From Syngnathus acus (taxonomy: Eukaryota; Chordata; Actinopteri; Syngnathiformes; Syngnathidae): a stretch of DNA of 64,000 bases. Under the pieces are notes generated by a model. That model had not been told where the DNA came from. It made no database searches and saw only the letters and a list, made by a program, of their open reading frames with translations. The translations under genes and the position numbers were made by a program. The DNA is taken from contig NC_051091.1 in the NCBI RefSeq assembly GCF_901709675.1, positions 13,116,967-13,180,966 of the forward strand, given 5' to 3'. Each line of letters begins with the position of its first letter. Position 1 is the first letter of the stretch. Shown piece after piece: positions 37,301 through 49,300 of the stretch.

Positions 37301-40300
37301 GTCTAAAAGACTTCCTTCGCGGTCCCGCATCAACGAACCAACTTGAGATCCGATTCATTCATTGAATTGAATTCACTTTCGCGCGTGCAAATAAGAGCCA
37401 CTCGGGGCAAAGTCCAACATGCCACGGAATGCCAGACAGGTGCACCGGAAGCAACTTGGCCAGACCAGCGCTCTTATTTCTCAACCCACCATTTTGCACC
37501 CGAGCGCGCCGACTTTGTTCTGGCTTTGCATCTGCCAATGTGATCTTGATTCAAGTTTCTTTTGTCATCACAGTGTAGCTTTTCTTCAAAGCTGTCTATT
37601 GTTGAAGAAATGTTGTATGCATGGAGGCACTGATTGAAATCAAGATTGTATGCTTTTTTTCCCCCTACCAGTTGTGACACCAAATTTGCCCTTTTCCCCG
37701 AAAACAAAGCTGGGGTCCAATTCTGAATCGTCTGCCTCCTTGGCTGCGTCTAATCCAACAAAGCGCACGGCTCTCCCTCTACATCAAACAATTGGCCCGG
37801 GCGCGAGTTCACCTCTCAACTCAAAGCCCCCAAACCGGCCGCGCAACGGGGTTCCATTGAGAGTGAACAGGCAGTGGTGAGTCGCTCGCTCGCTGGATAC
37901 CTCCTCGGTCATGGTGGCGGAGAACAACATGGTTTGTCTGTTGTATGAGCATAGCCTGATGATCTCCTTCATCTGCTCCTCAAAGTACTCGTCCAGCATC
38001 CTAATGAGCAAAGCAAAAACATTTGAGGTCAACTCGCCGAGGTCGCTCGTGAGCGTGCGTTTGCCCGCGGCCGCGCTAACGATTTAGCATGCTTGGGGAA
38101 AACAAAAAACATCAAGCTTTCAACAAACGCCACAACCGAACTGCCATGGGCCATCGAGCCCAGCCGCCTTTGGTAAAGCGATGCGACTCTACCTGTCGGC
38201 TTCGTCCAGAATGAGGATCTCAATGTGCGTCAGCTCAAAGCTGGGCGCGTTGTGCAGATGGTCGATGAGTCGGCCCGGGGTGGCGATGAGGATGTCCGGA
38301 CCCGCTCTCAACGCCGCCTCCTGAGACTTCAAGTCCAGACCGCCTGAGAGGATGCCCAGAGGGGAAGAGGTCAGGCCCGCCTACTCAGCCCCAATACTCG
38401 TCCGAAAATATTAGACACACGTTTCCCAGGGTCTTGAGTCAGACTCTATCAGTGGCAAAGTCCCAAGCAAAGAACAACCGTGTGCAATCAGAGCACTTGG
38501 ACAACTGCTCCAAGGGTTTAGCTGCTTCTTGAAATGCTTGTCAAACAATTTGATCAGGGCTCTGTTTTGACACCTCTAAGGAGCCCAAGATAGATGCCTC
38601 TACTGTGACACCGTTGCTGCATTTCTTTATAACGATAACGGCCTCGCCGGGAATAAAACGCACATTGAATGCAAACAATAAAATTGATGACTTAAGGGGC
38701 AGACGCACCGACAGCCAGGCATGTTGTGACAGAGGTGAACTGGGCAAGCTGCCGCGCCACCGAGTGAACCTGGATGCCCAGCTCTCGGGTCGGGACCAGA
38801 ACCAGCACCCGGGTCACCTGGGACGTCGTACCGGGCTTGTAAACCAAGCGCTCCAAAACCGGTAACATGAAAGCGGCAGTCTTTCCTGTGGCCGACAAAC
38901 AAACCAACCAAAATGAGACGGACAGTCGCGGGCAAGTTGCAGCCGACAGGGAGCCGGTGTACCTGTGCCCGTAGCGGCGCAGGCGCAGAGGTCTCGGCCC
39001 ATTAGCCCCACGGGGACGCACGCCTTCTGGATGGGGGTGGGGCGCTTGAATCCCAAGGCCGCAACGGCCTGCGGGAGGGGCAGCAACCGCCAGCACAGTC
39101 ACTCACAGGTACACAAATGAAGGTTGAAAAAGACAATTTCTTGGTAATTGTTCAGATAGTTTCTCATCTAATATAAAAGCTTTCTTTTCTTCTGAGTTTT
39201 TGTTCTCTCGGCGTAATTTCTTTTGCATTTTTTCCTGTAGTTACGCCCTCACACCCGCATATTGCTGATGTAAAAAAAACTAGGCCTCATCACATTGTGA
39301 CATTGGTAGGCCAGTCCAAGACGGATGATGAATGGCGATATTAGAACTTCAAACTACACTTGACAGGGTTTGTCACTCGCAGATTTTCCTTTTATTTATT
39401 TTTTCTTTCTTTCGGTATTTGGTCTTAGGTATACCAGACCTGGCATTGGCCATTCACCACGGTTACCTTCAGGATAGGTCTGGACAGGTTCATGTCATCA
39501 AAGGTGAGCGTGTCATCAAACTGCGAGGCGTCTTCGTGGAACGACTGCGCCTGAACACGCACAGAGGCATCAAACACGCGTGCACAAATTTGTCAACGGC
39601 TGTCCTGGGAACTCGCCAACAGAAGCAAGGTGCAAAACCTCCCAGTTAGGCAAGCGCTGCCAAAAACAAGCGTGCAAGAACGTCGTCCGTTGTGCAGCTG
39701 TCTCTATGGATGGACGGCCGGGGCCTCGACACAAAGACGTGGCAAGGCTTGGCCCTTACCATGATGACAAGATAAGCCCCTGCTTTCCGATGCTCCGAGT
39801 GGGCCTTGCTTACCTCCCCCTCCTCATCGGACTTCCTCGTCCTCCCGCGACGTTGCTTCTCCCGCAGCGTGTCTGCCGGCACAAAACAGGAAGTCAGTCA
39901 CAAAGAGAAAAATGAAAATAAAAATAGCCTCACCTGCTTGGATGAGAACCTCTTCGTCGGCAGAGTTGAACTCGTCCTCAGCATCCTCACTATCCTCGGA
40001 CTTTGCATCCCCCTCGCCTTTGGCCATTTCTTTCTTCTCCGCAGAACCTTCTTGACCCGCAGACGCCTTCTCCTGCCCAGCGGATGGAAAGTAGAGCCTC
40101 CGTCGCCAGGAAGGAGAGGCTGAGCCGACGGGAAATTGATGGCTGACATACCTCTGCCTTCCTCTTCTTCCGCACCTTGTCAATCTTCTGGTCCAGAGTG
40201 GTGAGACTTTTCTACGCCCCATGTTACAGCAGCAGGAAATCAAGTGAGATTTAAGAAATAAAAACGCACATTCTGCACTTTGTCTGCAGCAAAGCTTGCA

Positions 40301-43300
40301 TTAGCTTGCTAAGTGAATAAACTTGACTTGAGAATTGAGGGGAAACAGAGCCCAGTTTGGAGCAGACCGATTGTCCATTATACAAGTTGTTGGGGGGGGT
40401 TATAAACTTGAAATGAAAACCCACAAAGGGCTGGGGGTTAAAAAACCAACACAATTTCAGGGATGAAGGGCCAAATAGCAATTTGTGTCCCAGGACTAAC
40501 ACATAGGACATGACTTACAAACTGCTGTGCACAAAAGGTTCCTTGCAATTGCTGCCAAAAGCATGTGCGCGGAAAGGAGCCCACGGCCGCCAGAATCCAA
40601 AGAGAGAGGGCGGTGGCGCAGAGCTTGATGTCTCCCCGGGCAAAAATCGCACAACTTGCAAGCAGTCAGCCCGTAACAGGACGCTGGCGTGTCTTCGTAC
40701 CTTCTTCTTAAGCTGCTTCATGACGTCTGCCACGGCCCAGTCATCGCCAAGGTCCCACGTGTCTTGTTCTCCAAACACAAAGTTGCGGTCAAAGTCTCCG
40801 GCGCCCTGGCTGCCAAACTTCTTCTTCCGGTTCAGGACGATGGGTTCTTCCTGGAAGGCACACGCAAGGCCATCACAAATTGGACAACGCCACCAAACGT
40901 TCGGCAACCCTTTGGGCGGTCTTGTCAGCCGTTCTCCAACAACCCTTTGGGTGTCCGAACAAAACAACTGACGTCCATCCAAGGACGAGACCTGGACTCT
41001 ACAAAATGGCAAAATATTTACAATTGACACAATTGGGCAAGTTTAATTTAAATAAAGTCTCAAATGATTTGTCTTGTAGCACATTCATCACAACAGCAGG
41101 GGTCAGGCTAGCTAACGAGGCAATGAAGCCTCCAAAACTGCTTCGGCACATGGAGACCAAGCATCGTGCATTAAAAGATAAAGCTTAACCACTTCGGGTG
41201 TCATTGTCTCTGATTACGCCTAGATGGGACCGGCTCATTTCTGAGAAACAAGCTCAGTGCTCCCACTAATTCAACGTAATGGTGAGTTTTATTTTTATGT
41301 CGTTTATACTGGTTTTTATGCCAGTCATATCATTTTATTTCATCGTATTTATATATTCATTATAAATGTATTACCGTGTTTTTCCATGCATAATGCGCAA
41401 AATTTAACTAATTTATTGTCCTAAAATCTGGGGTGCGCATTATGCATGGTTACAACAATTTTTGAAGAAAATCTCCCTCGAAATAAAACTTGAAATCACA
41501 CCTTTCTTCTTGTTTGTTGTCAATCGCGCATCGCATTCAGCCATCCTGCCCAACACACTTAGTCAGTAAAATTCATAATTGACGACACATCGTTTGATGC
41601 GATGGTGCAATCCTTGATGGTGTGTTATTGTCAAATATTGTTTGTTTTTTAATCTCCATCGCAGACCGGATATCATACGGAGGCCGCCATGACAGTATGC
41701 GCAGAACGGATGCGCAAGACACGTCAGCTAAAGAAAGAGCGAGAGTTCAGTTCTCTACCTATTAGTTTCAATTCACAGTTTAATTAGCAGTTTCAATCAG
41801 CAAATAACAAAATGCGTATTACAGGTAATATTTTATTTCACAACACTTTGCCTTGTTCCTTTCTTCTCTGCTGTTCACTTCAAACACGCTCCATACGAAC
41901 ACAATGCTCTCGTATCAGACGCTTGCTCGATCACCTGCTCGTTTGCTGTCACAATGTACCCTACACAAATCCGAAACATTTCTTCGCTATCGAGTTTGCT
42001 AGCGCATGCGCAGTGATACTGACCGGCAGAATAACATCCAGTTGTTCCCAAAGATGATATTTTTTCTGAAATAATTTTACGTTTACGGACTTAAGAGTCA
42101 AATTTTGGGTGCGTATTATAGATGGGTACAGGCTTTTTTCCAGCATCGACATGCCATTTTTAGGGTGCGTATTATGCACGGGGGCGCATTTTGCATGGAA
42201 AAACACGGTATTTATTTATATAAATGTATTATTTATTTATATAAAGGCCGGTCCGCGAAAATATTTCTGACACGTAACCGGTCCGTGGCGCAAAAAAAGG
42301 TTGGGGACCACTGCGCTACAGGACGTCAAATTGTCAAATCATCTCAGCACCCGTTGTTCCATTTCTGTGTGATTGTTTCATCTATTACGTTTTCTATTTT
42401 GATGGTCAAACACATTGACCCAGAGGAAATTTGAAATGTAACATAACAGTTGGTAAAAAAGTGGAGAAGAAATACAGACGAAATGTGAATAAAAATGTCC
42501 ATGTAAATAGCAAACAAACATGTTGTTTCTTTAAGGCAGGGGTCACCAACCTTTCTTAAACCAGCCCAGTGGCCTAGTGGTAGAGTGTCCGCCCTGAGAC
42601 TGGAAGGTTGTGGGTTCAAACCCCGGCCGGGTCATACCAAAGACTATAAAAATGGGACCCATTGCCTCCCTGCTTGGCACTCAGCATTAAGGGTTGGAAT
42701 TGGGGGGTTAGATCACCAAATGATTCCCGAGCGTGGCAACGCTGCTGCTCACTGCTCCCCTCTCCCCCAGAGGATGGATCAAAATCACACGGGGATGGGT
42801 TAAATGCAGAGGACAAATTTCACCACACCCAGATGTGTGTGTGACGATCATTGGGACTTTAACTTAACTTTTAACTTAAACCGAGAGCTACTTCCTGGGT
42901 ACTGATTAAGGCAAAGGGCTACCAGTTTGACACACACTTCTGAAATAGCCAATTTGCTCAATTTGGCTTTCACTATGTGTTATTATTGTCATTTCCAGTT
43001 CACGTGTAAGTGTGATTTTAACAAGAATAGCAAAGATACAGTCAAACCTTGGTTTTTGACCATAATCCGTTCCAGAAGGCGGTTCGAGAAGCGAATCGGT
43101 CGATTTCCGAATCTATTTTTCCCCATTACAAATAATGGAAAAAAATCTTAATCCGTTTCAAGACAAAAAAAACCCCGCCTTTTTTAAGCATTTTTTCATT
43201 TGTGCATATTTGTCCGATCGCGCAACTGCAGCGCACCGCCGAACGCGCAACCGTAGCGCGTCGCCCACCGCGCAACTGCACCGTGCTGGTCGCATTATTG

Positions 43301-44054
43301 TGACAGAGGCGTCGCTGAAATTTACAAAATATTTTTAAAGTCCTTACGTACTTTCCAAAATTTAAGTGGACCCAAGTGCGCAGGGAGCTTAATTTGGTCC
43401 GATCGCGCAACCGCAGCGCGCCGGCCGCTCACTGTCGCATTGCTTTAAGAGCGTCTTTGTGTTTTAGGATGGCTTTACTGCTCCCACTTGCTTTCTTTGG
43501 AGGCATGATTAGGGGTTAATACAATCCTCAAAGTAACAAAATACAATAACAACGGAGTCAGTCGGCATCCGGGCCGCGCGGTCGGGTTTTCTCGGGTTCT
43601 CCCGGCTCATCTCGCGAGGTTCGACCTCCAAATTTTGTTCGGCACCCAAAGCAAAAAAATCTCGATTTTTTTGTTCGAATTCTGATTTGTTCGAGAACCA
43701 GGACGTTCGAAAACCGAGGTTTGACTGTAAAATAAATAGATGCAGTTCACTGACCAGTGCCGCTATTCGAGCTAATTTTAGAACAGTCCTGCGGGCGACT
43801 CATGCGGTCCTCACGGGCGACCTGGTGCCCGCGGGCACCGTGTTGGTGACCCCTGCTTTAAGGAATAAGTATTTTTCCAATTTGGTTGTTCTCACATGGT
43901 TGAAGTTGTGGAAGTGCGCCTTCCTCGGGAAGAGATCGGCTCCCGGAACCGCCCGGCCGACCTCCCTTACCTCATACTCGGACTCGCTGTCAGGTTCTTC
44001 CGGACTCTGCTCGTCGTCCCGGATGGTTCCGATCAGGCCCAGTTGCGCCAACAT
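34350..44054 (-). CDS. ddx27: DDX27, nucleolar DEAD-box RNA helicase (21 coding exons)
   Basis: ATP-dependent RNA helicase of ribosome biogenesis (yeast Drs1 family; pre-rRNA processing). Coding exons: 43971-44054, 40701-40850, 40152-40211, 39934-40072, 39814-39872, 39467-39550, 38963-39068, 38709-38885, 38193-38343, 37901-38000, 37127-37268, 36902-37055, 36605-36686, 36347-36524, 36170-36276, 35729-35822, 35550-35641, 35341-35473, 35168-35258, 34462-34521, 34350-34365. They sum to 2259 nt, 752 aa, with frame kept throughout. Start [11 protein letters not shown]. Acidic and Lys-rich N-terminus, Q motif GFKRPTPIQ (198-206), motif I ATGTGKT (224-230, split across exons 7/8), [17 protein letters not shown] (333-336), SAT (364-366), [20 protein letters not shown] (511-521), and a basic tail ending SRFKRK. 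The intron after exon 12 has a GC donor; the others are GT-AG. Intron 1 (3.1 kb) is full of transposons. Confidence 0.96.
41060..42300. mobile_element. hAT remnant with BED-finger piece in DDX27 intron 1
   Basis: On plus, 41099-41185 reads [20 protein letters not shown], then HRALKDKA, a BED zinc-finger-like block also present at 8500-8577. The right end at about 42300 is GGTTGGGGACCACTG, with GGCCGGTCCGCGAAAATATT before it, matching hAT termini elsewhere in the window. The left end is lost. A MITE (41374-42208) is inserted. Confidence 0.6.
41374..42208. mobile_element. TA-target MITE without the SINE piece
   Basis: CCGTGTTTTTCCATGCATAA at the left and TGCATGGAAAAACACGG at the right, with TA at 41372-41373 and 42209-42210. 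The core (ATGCGTATTACAGGTAATAT, CTCGTATCAGACGCTTGCTC) matches 7493-8418, but the SINE segment is absent; other sequence stands there. Confidence 0.88.
42563..42874 (+). mobile_element. tRNA-derived SINE with 8-bp TSD
   Basis: TGGCCTAGTGGTAGAGTG (A box) and GGTTCAAACCCC (B box) lead to the full body and GTGTGACGATCATTGGGACT tail. The flanking repeat CTTAAACC lies at 42555-42562 and 42875-42882. This is the best-preserved copy of the family in the window. Confidence 0.92.
43039..43727. mobile_element. Mariner-like MITE
   Basis: CAGTCAAACCTTGGTTTTTGA at the left and TTCGAAAACCGAGGTTTGACTG at the right, with TA at 43037-43038 and 43728-43729. Internal CGATCGCGCAACTGCAGCGC motifs are shared with the element at 47569-48413. 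Confidence 0.9.
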
Positions 44055-44139
44055 AGCGAAAGAACAGTTTGTCTTGCGTCCTTCTTGTTTTCGAATCCTT
44101 AGCGGCCAGGACCTTTACCGACTTACACGTGCGACGAGT

Positions 44140-44215
44140 CAACAGGAAGTTGTAAGAGTCTGTTTCCGGGGCACGCGAGAAGAACTTCCGGGAGTCGCTG
44201 ATGGTAGAGCGTAAT
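44140..44215 (-). promoter_or_regulatory. DDX27 proximal promoter with ETS-type sites
   Basis: ACTTCCGG at 44184-44191 (CCGGAAGT on the gene strand), TTTCCGG near 44163 and AGGAAGT near 44144 are ETS-like motifs 90-140 bases upstream of the start codon. No TATA box is seen. ETS sites are usual in TATA-less housekeeping promoters; function here is inferred. hAT sequence begins at about 44216, so little unique DNA is left for a promoter. Confidence 0.5.
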
Positions 44216-45367
44216 GGAAAAATTGCGGCCCGCGGGGCCCGCCAAACCTGAAATATTGTATTGTGAAACTTCCCTTCAATGACTGCGTTTCCCCAGTAGA
44301 TGGGGAAACGCCCACCCGCGCATTTACTCCCGGAAGCCGTGCCAGAAAGCTCGGTGCACACTCACAAGTGCGCGTACGTACTCAGTATTATGGACCCGGC
44401 GCACTCCGCGCTCTATTTCTATCAGTGCCGAGATTGCATTTCGAGTGTGGGCTGTGACGTCAGCATTCTCGAGATTCGCGCACTGAGCTTTCAGATACAG
44501 TTTTACGCCAAAGCCACCCACAAACCTTCCCCTGGAATCCTTCCATTGAAATGAGTGGCCCAAGAAAAAGAAAGGTGGACACTGAGTGCCGAGTGTTTAA
44601 AAAAGAGTGGACAGTTATTTGGCTCGACCTACGTGTGTCAGCTCGGCTCTATCCTTAGAATTGCCACAACAAATTTGACTCCAGACTATGACGCACTAGT
44701 AAAAAAAAGGGAGACCAACAACACTCCCTGCGAGCATTTTGACGTCTAATAGACGTCTATTAGACCAGTGGTTCTCAAATTATTTTCAGTGATGTACCCC
44801 CTTTGAAATATTTTTTCAGCCATGTACCCCCTGACCAGTGCAACACATTTCTGGCCGAAAAGAAAGAGGTACAGGATTGTGCCATCGGTGTTTGATTTAT
44901 TAAAGTTAAACAACTTGTAGCAATGTACCTGGCAGACACATTTATGTTTCAAACAATGCATATAGAAACAAAAAAGATAAACAGTAAACAGTGACCACCA
45001 AGAAGGCATAAACCCTTTCAAACCTCAAATACTGTATGCAGAACACTGCTAATTGATATTAATCTTTCTTGTAATAATTTCTTGCAAGGAAATAAAAATA
45101 TACATAACTAAAAATGTGTTCACAAAAATAAATTAACTTAATTATAAATAAATATCTTCTTTACAAAATAAATTGATAACTTAATAATAAATAAAGATTT
45201 GCTCATAAAAATAATCAACTTTACCTCTTTTGGGATACAAAAAAATGAAACTTTTTTCTCTTAAAATTGAATTGTTGCATTGAGCATTTGATTTTGATTT
45301 GACAAGCATTGAACAAGCATTGAACAGTCTTGAAGCTTGAATGAGTCTTTTGCACTCATACTACATT

Positions 45368-47320
45368 TTAGTGAGAAACATGGGCTTGTACCTCACTGAG
45401 GATCTTTGTCATCCTTGGTGGCAGGGAGGCAACTGCTGTGATCAAGTTCTTCTCCAGGCTCAGTCTGTTTCTTTGCTTTGTTTTGATCACAGTCATTGCA
45501 GAGAAGGAGGTCTTACATAAATATGTGGAGGCAAAGGGCAGCAACTGCTCCAAAGCTTTCTGTCCCAGCTCAGGGTGCTCCTGCCTCACACACACCCAAA
45601 ACTGTGTGAAAGTGGATGCGCCAAACTTCATCTGGTCAGATGTCACTTCCATCAGTTTTTCCTGGTGAGTGACAGGAAGCTTGCTTCTCTTTGCTTCAGA
45701 CAAGAGAAATGGGTTTCTCACCCAATTCAGCTGTGCAGATTTCCCCTCCATGTCAGCAAAGTAGCAATGAAAGCCCTTCTTAATTTTATCCGATTGTTTC
45801 TTCCCCGTCCCCCTCCCCTCATGTATGTCTTTGCCTTGTTCCCTGTAAGCGTCTTTGGGTTTTTGAAAAGCGCTATACAAATTTAATGAATTATTATTAT
45901 TATTATTATTTATCAAGTTAGCCAAATGTCCCACTATGACTAACTTCACTGGAGCTGTCTCCACATCTTCATTGGAGAGAAAAGCATCCACCTGAGGAAA
46001 GCAGGTGAAATTCTCCTGACCACATGCCCTTTTCCACAGCTCTGCTTTCTTCAGGAAACCACCCACCTTGTCAAACAGGTTCAGGATGCTGGTGTCTTTG
46101 CCCTGCAGAGACACATTCAGTTCGTTCAGTTTGCTGAATATATCTGCCAGATAGCAAAACTTTGCAAGCCAGTCCGTGCTCTCGAACAAGGTGGCATGGG
46201 GAGATCCGTGCTCTGTCAGAAAGGTGTGCACTTCAGCTCGTAACTCCAACAGCCTGTTGAGTATCTTCCCTCGAGAGAGCCAGCGCACTTCTGTATGCAG
46301 GAGGAGTTGTGTGTGTTCAGCTCCCATGTTTTCACAGAGGCGGCGGAACAAACGTGCATTAAGTGGCCTTGACTTGATGAAGTTGATCACTTTGATGCTG
46401 TCGTTCAAAACATCATGCAACATTTTCTTGGACGCTAACGCTTCCCTGTGAATCACACACTGAGTCCACTTAATGTCGGGATTTTCCCTATTTAATCCGC
46501 GCAATGAGCCCTTCGCACTGCCCGTCATTGATGCAGGATTTCCAGCGGATACCATTTTCAGAGAGAAATGCGTTAACGACATTAAAAATGTCCTCTCCGG
46601 TTGTTCTGCCCTCCAGACCTTTGCAGAAAAGTACGTGTTCACAAATGTCGTCAGTCTCAATGTATCTCACAAAAGCAACAATCTGTGCATTCCCACTGAC
46701 ATCTGTGGATTCATCCAGCTGGAGTGAAAAAGAGTCTCCAAGTTTTCCCACAACTTGTTCGACAATGTCTGCACTGATTTTGTCTATTCTGCGGCAAACG
46801 GTGTCATTAGACAAAGGCACAGGTTTTAATGTATCCGCAGATTTTTTTGTCTAGTATAGTTTCGGCCAACAGCGGCGGGGAGTAGCAGCTCTTTAGCTAT
46901 GGTGAACGGTTTTTTGGCTTTAGCTACGAGCAAAGTAACCGCATAAGAAGCCTCCAGGGCTTTGGCTGATATAGTGGAGGCTTTTTGCATTGTGTCTTGG
47001 GATGACTTGAAGTCAGAAAGTTTCCTCCTGAAAAACTCCGGTGGCTTACCAACATGGCATCCGTGTTTTGTGGTGAGATGCCGCTGGAGATGGGCCGGCT
47101 TCATGCTAGCGTTGGCTAATTTCTCCCCGCAAAAAAAGCACAGCGCTTTGGGTGGGTTACAACTTGTGGACATAAATCCCATCAAACAATAGTCTTCCAT
47201 GTACTGTCGGTACTTTGTCGGCTCTGGTTTTGCCTTCTTTTTTACTTGTTTCTCCGTGTTTTTAACAGCAGCATCGCTGCTACGCTTTAGCCACATCTCC
47301 TTGTTACAGTGCGTCGTCAA
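45368..47320 (-). pseudogene. hAT transposase (BED finger, ZBED5/SCAND3-like), two frameshifts
   Basis: Three frames in series: 47320-46826, 46820-46488, 46660-45368. The N-terminal part has a BED-type finger (CFFCGEKLANASMKP, then HLQRHLTTKHG). The middle has the hAT core LQLDESTDVSGNAQIVAF. The C-terminal part has TQCVIHREALASKK, HTEVRWLSRGKIL and the dimerisation-type end EQLLPFASTYLCKTSFSAM. The first shift lies near 46840 after ELLLPAAV. The second lies near 46530, between INDG and MTGSAKG. A LINE/SINE tail is inserted at about 45791-45914. Domesticated ZBED genes come from relatives of this family, but this copy sits inside intact hAT ends and is broken, so it is a transposon pseudogene. 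Confidence 0.88.
45791..45914 (+). mobile_element. L2-type 3' tail inserted in the hAT transposase
   Basis: The segment ends AAAAGCGCTATACAAATTTAA, then (ATT)n, the 3' end of an L2/CR1-like LINE or a SINE using that tail. TTTATC occurs on both sides as a probable TSD. The reading frame stays open across it, adding an Asn run. Confidence 0.7.
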
Positions 47321-47568
47321 GGCAACCGCAGGTGACTGCTATTGGTTTGTGGAGAGTCCGTTTTTTAAGGATTAAAATCGAATACTGAATATAAAACATA
47401 CATTTGTATTTCATCAAACTTTTTATAACTAATTCTCAAGACAATCAGGCTTGCTGTGTTTTTTTTATTTTTAATACCGGTATATATATTTTTTAAATCT
47501 CACGTACCCCCTGGAGTACCTCCACGTACCCCCAGGGGTACGCGTATCCCCATTTGAGAACCAATGTA

Positions 47569-48413
47569 CAGTGGGGCCTAGGTTTTCGAACGTCCCGGTT
47601 CTCGAACAAATCGGTATTCGAACAGAAAATTTGAATTTTTTTTGCTTCGGATGTCAGACAAAATTCGGTTGTCGAACCTCGCGAGATGAGCCGAGAGGAC
47701 CATGCCAACTGACTCCGTTCGTTATTACATTCTCGTTACTCTGAGGATTGCATCAACTCTAATCATGCCTCCAAAGGAAGCAAGTGGGAGCAGTAAAGCC
47801 ATCCTAAAACACAAAGACTCTCTTAAACAATGCGACAGTGAGCGCCCGGCGCGCTGCGGTTGCGCGATCGAGCCAAATTAAGCTCCTTGCGCACTGAGGT
47901 CCACTTAAATTTTGGAAAGTACATCAGGACATTAAAAATATTTTTTAAATTTCAGCGACGGCTCTGTCACAATAATGCGACCAGCGCGGTGTAGTTGCGC
48001 GGTCGGCGACGCGCTACGGTTGTGCGTTCGGCGGTGCGCTGCAGTTGCGCGATCGGACAAAATTAAGCTCCCTGCGCACTGAGGTCCACTTAAATTTTGG
48101 AAAGTACATCAGGACTTTAAAAATATTTTGTAAATTTCAGCGCCGCCTCTGTCACAATAATGCGACCAGCGCGGTGCCGTTGCGCGGTCGGCGACGCGCT
48201 ACGGTTGCGCATTCGGCGGTGCGCTGCAGTTGCGCGATCGGACAAAAATGCAGAAATGAAACTATGCTTAAAAAAGGTGGGGTTTTTTCTGCTTGGAACG
48301 GATTAAAATTATTCCCGTTATTTGTAATGGGAAAACATGATTCGGAATTCGAACGATTCACTTCTCGAACAGCCTTCTGGAATGGATTGTGGTCGAAAAC
48401 CGAGGCTCCACTG
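47569..48413. mobile_element. Mariner-like MITE inserted in an hAT target duplication
   Basis: CAGTGGGGCCTAGGTTTTCG at the left and CGAAAACCGAGGCTCCACTG at the right, with TA at 47567-47568 and 48414-48415. It contains a repeated unit of roughly 180 bases (AAATTAAGCTCC to GCGATCG, at about 47875 and 48060). Confidence 0.92.
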
Positions 48414-49300
48414 TATTAGACATCTATATGCTAACCAGACGTCTCGGCTAAAACACGTCTAAAAGTCGTCTAAAAGTGTAACGAATATAGACGTCTAAAA
48501 GACGTCTAAAAAAACGTCTATTAGAAGTCTATGCTATAGACGTCTAAAAGAAGTCTATGGGATAGACGTCTATATGTGAAAGGTTTTTTAGACGTTTATT
48601 GAGTAGACGTTCGAATGATAGCTAATTGCTAATAGCTAGTGATCATTTGAACATCTATTCAACATTGAGGTTCTCTTCAATACATTTAACCTGTGATCCT
48701 TACCTTTGTGTAGTTCCAGGATGTGATAATGCATTTGATTAGTGATGGTCCAGGGTGTGAAAATTTACATTTTTTAATACAGAAATAGGTTTCAGTAACA
48801 GTCATACTTATGTTACGTGCAGATATAAGTACACCTTTTGATGTTAAAATGAACCAACACGATAATTGAACCTAAATAAATACATTTTTTCAAACATTAT
48901 CCAACCATCGCAAATATAAATGTGCAATGTTTTTAAATCAAATGTTTAAAAATGTAAAACTATACATACAGTATTAAAAAATGGGGGCTATTTAATAGAA
49001 CAAAACTGAGGGCTTTCTGCACGAGTCACACGCGCACGCATATTGAACGTTGTCATTGTCATTTGTGTAGAGTCTACAACAGAAAGAAATGTCAACATGG
49101 AGCGCAGCCACCACATTGTAAGCCTTCACTGTTGTCTTTTTTTAATCTACAGTACAGATTTCAAACTAATAATACCGGTCCATGGTCTTGGAAACATGCA
49201 GGTCTTCAAATCAGCGGCCTGCTAACACAAGACTGCTTTGCAATCTGTATACAAGGAATTATGAACAGTGTCTCAGAAGAGTGGAATTAAGAGTAGACCA
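48414..49300 (-). repeat. TAGACGTCTA array and interior of copy B
   Basis: 48420-48610 is the array; the rest matches copy A 5340-6660 in reverse, apart from the hAT elements. No gene seen. Confidence 0.65.

Larger units (their letters stand above)
42537..43855. mobile_element. hAT element in DDX27 intron 1, with nested SINE and MITE
   Basis: CAGGGGTCACCAACC opens and GTTGGTGACCCCTG closes it. The TSD CTTTAAGG is at 42529-42536 and 43856-43863. A SINE lies at 42563-42874 and a mariner-like MITE at 43039-43727. The remaining hAT sequence is short and non-coding. Confidence 0.92.
44766..47566 (-). mobile_element. hAT transposon, 2.8 kb, with decayed transposase
   Basis: It begins CAGTGGTTCTCAAAT and ends ATTTGAGAACCAATG. 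The TSD is TATTAGAC at 44758-44765. The right copy is itself split by a mariner-like MITE at its TA and resumes at 48414-48421. It holds one transposase pseudogene on the minus strand. Confidence 0.93.

Noticed and set aside
42563-42600. Possible tRNA gene
   Set aside because: A and B boxes are present but the acceptor stem does not close and a SINE body and tail follow; it is a SINE head.
45368-47320. Domesticated ZBED-like host gene
   Set aside because: The frame has two shifts and lies between intact hAT termini with a TSD, so it is a decayed transposon.
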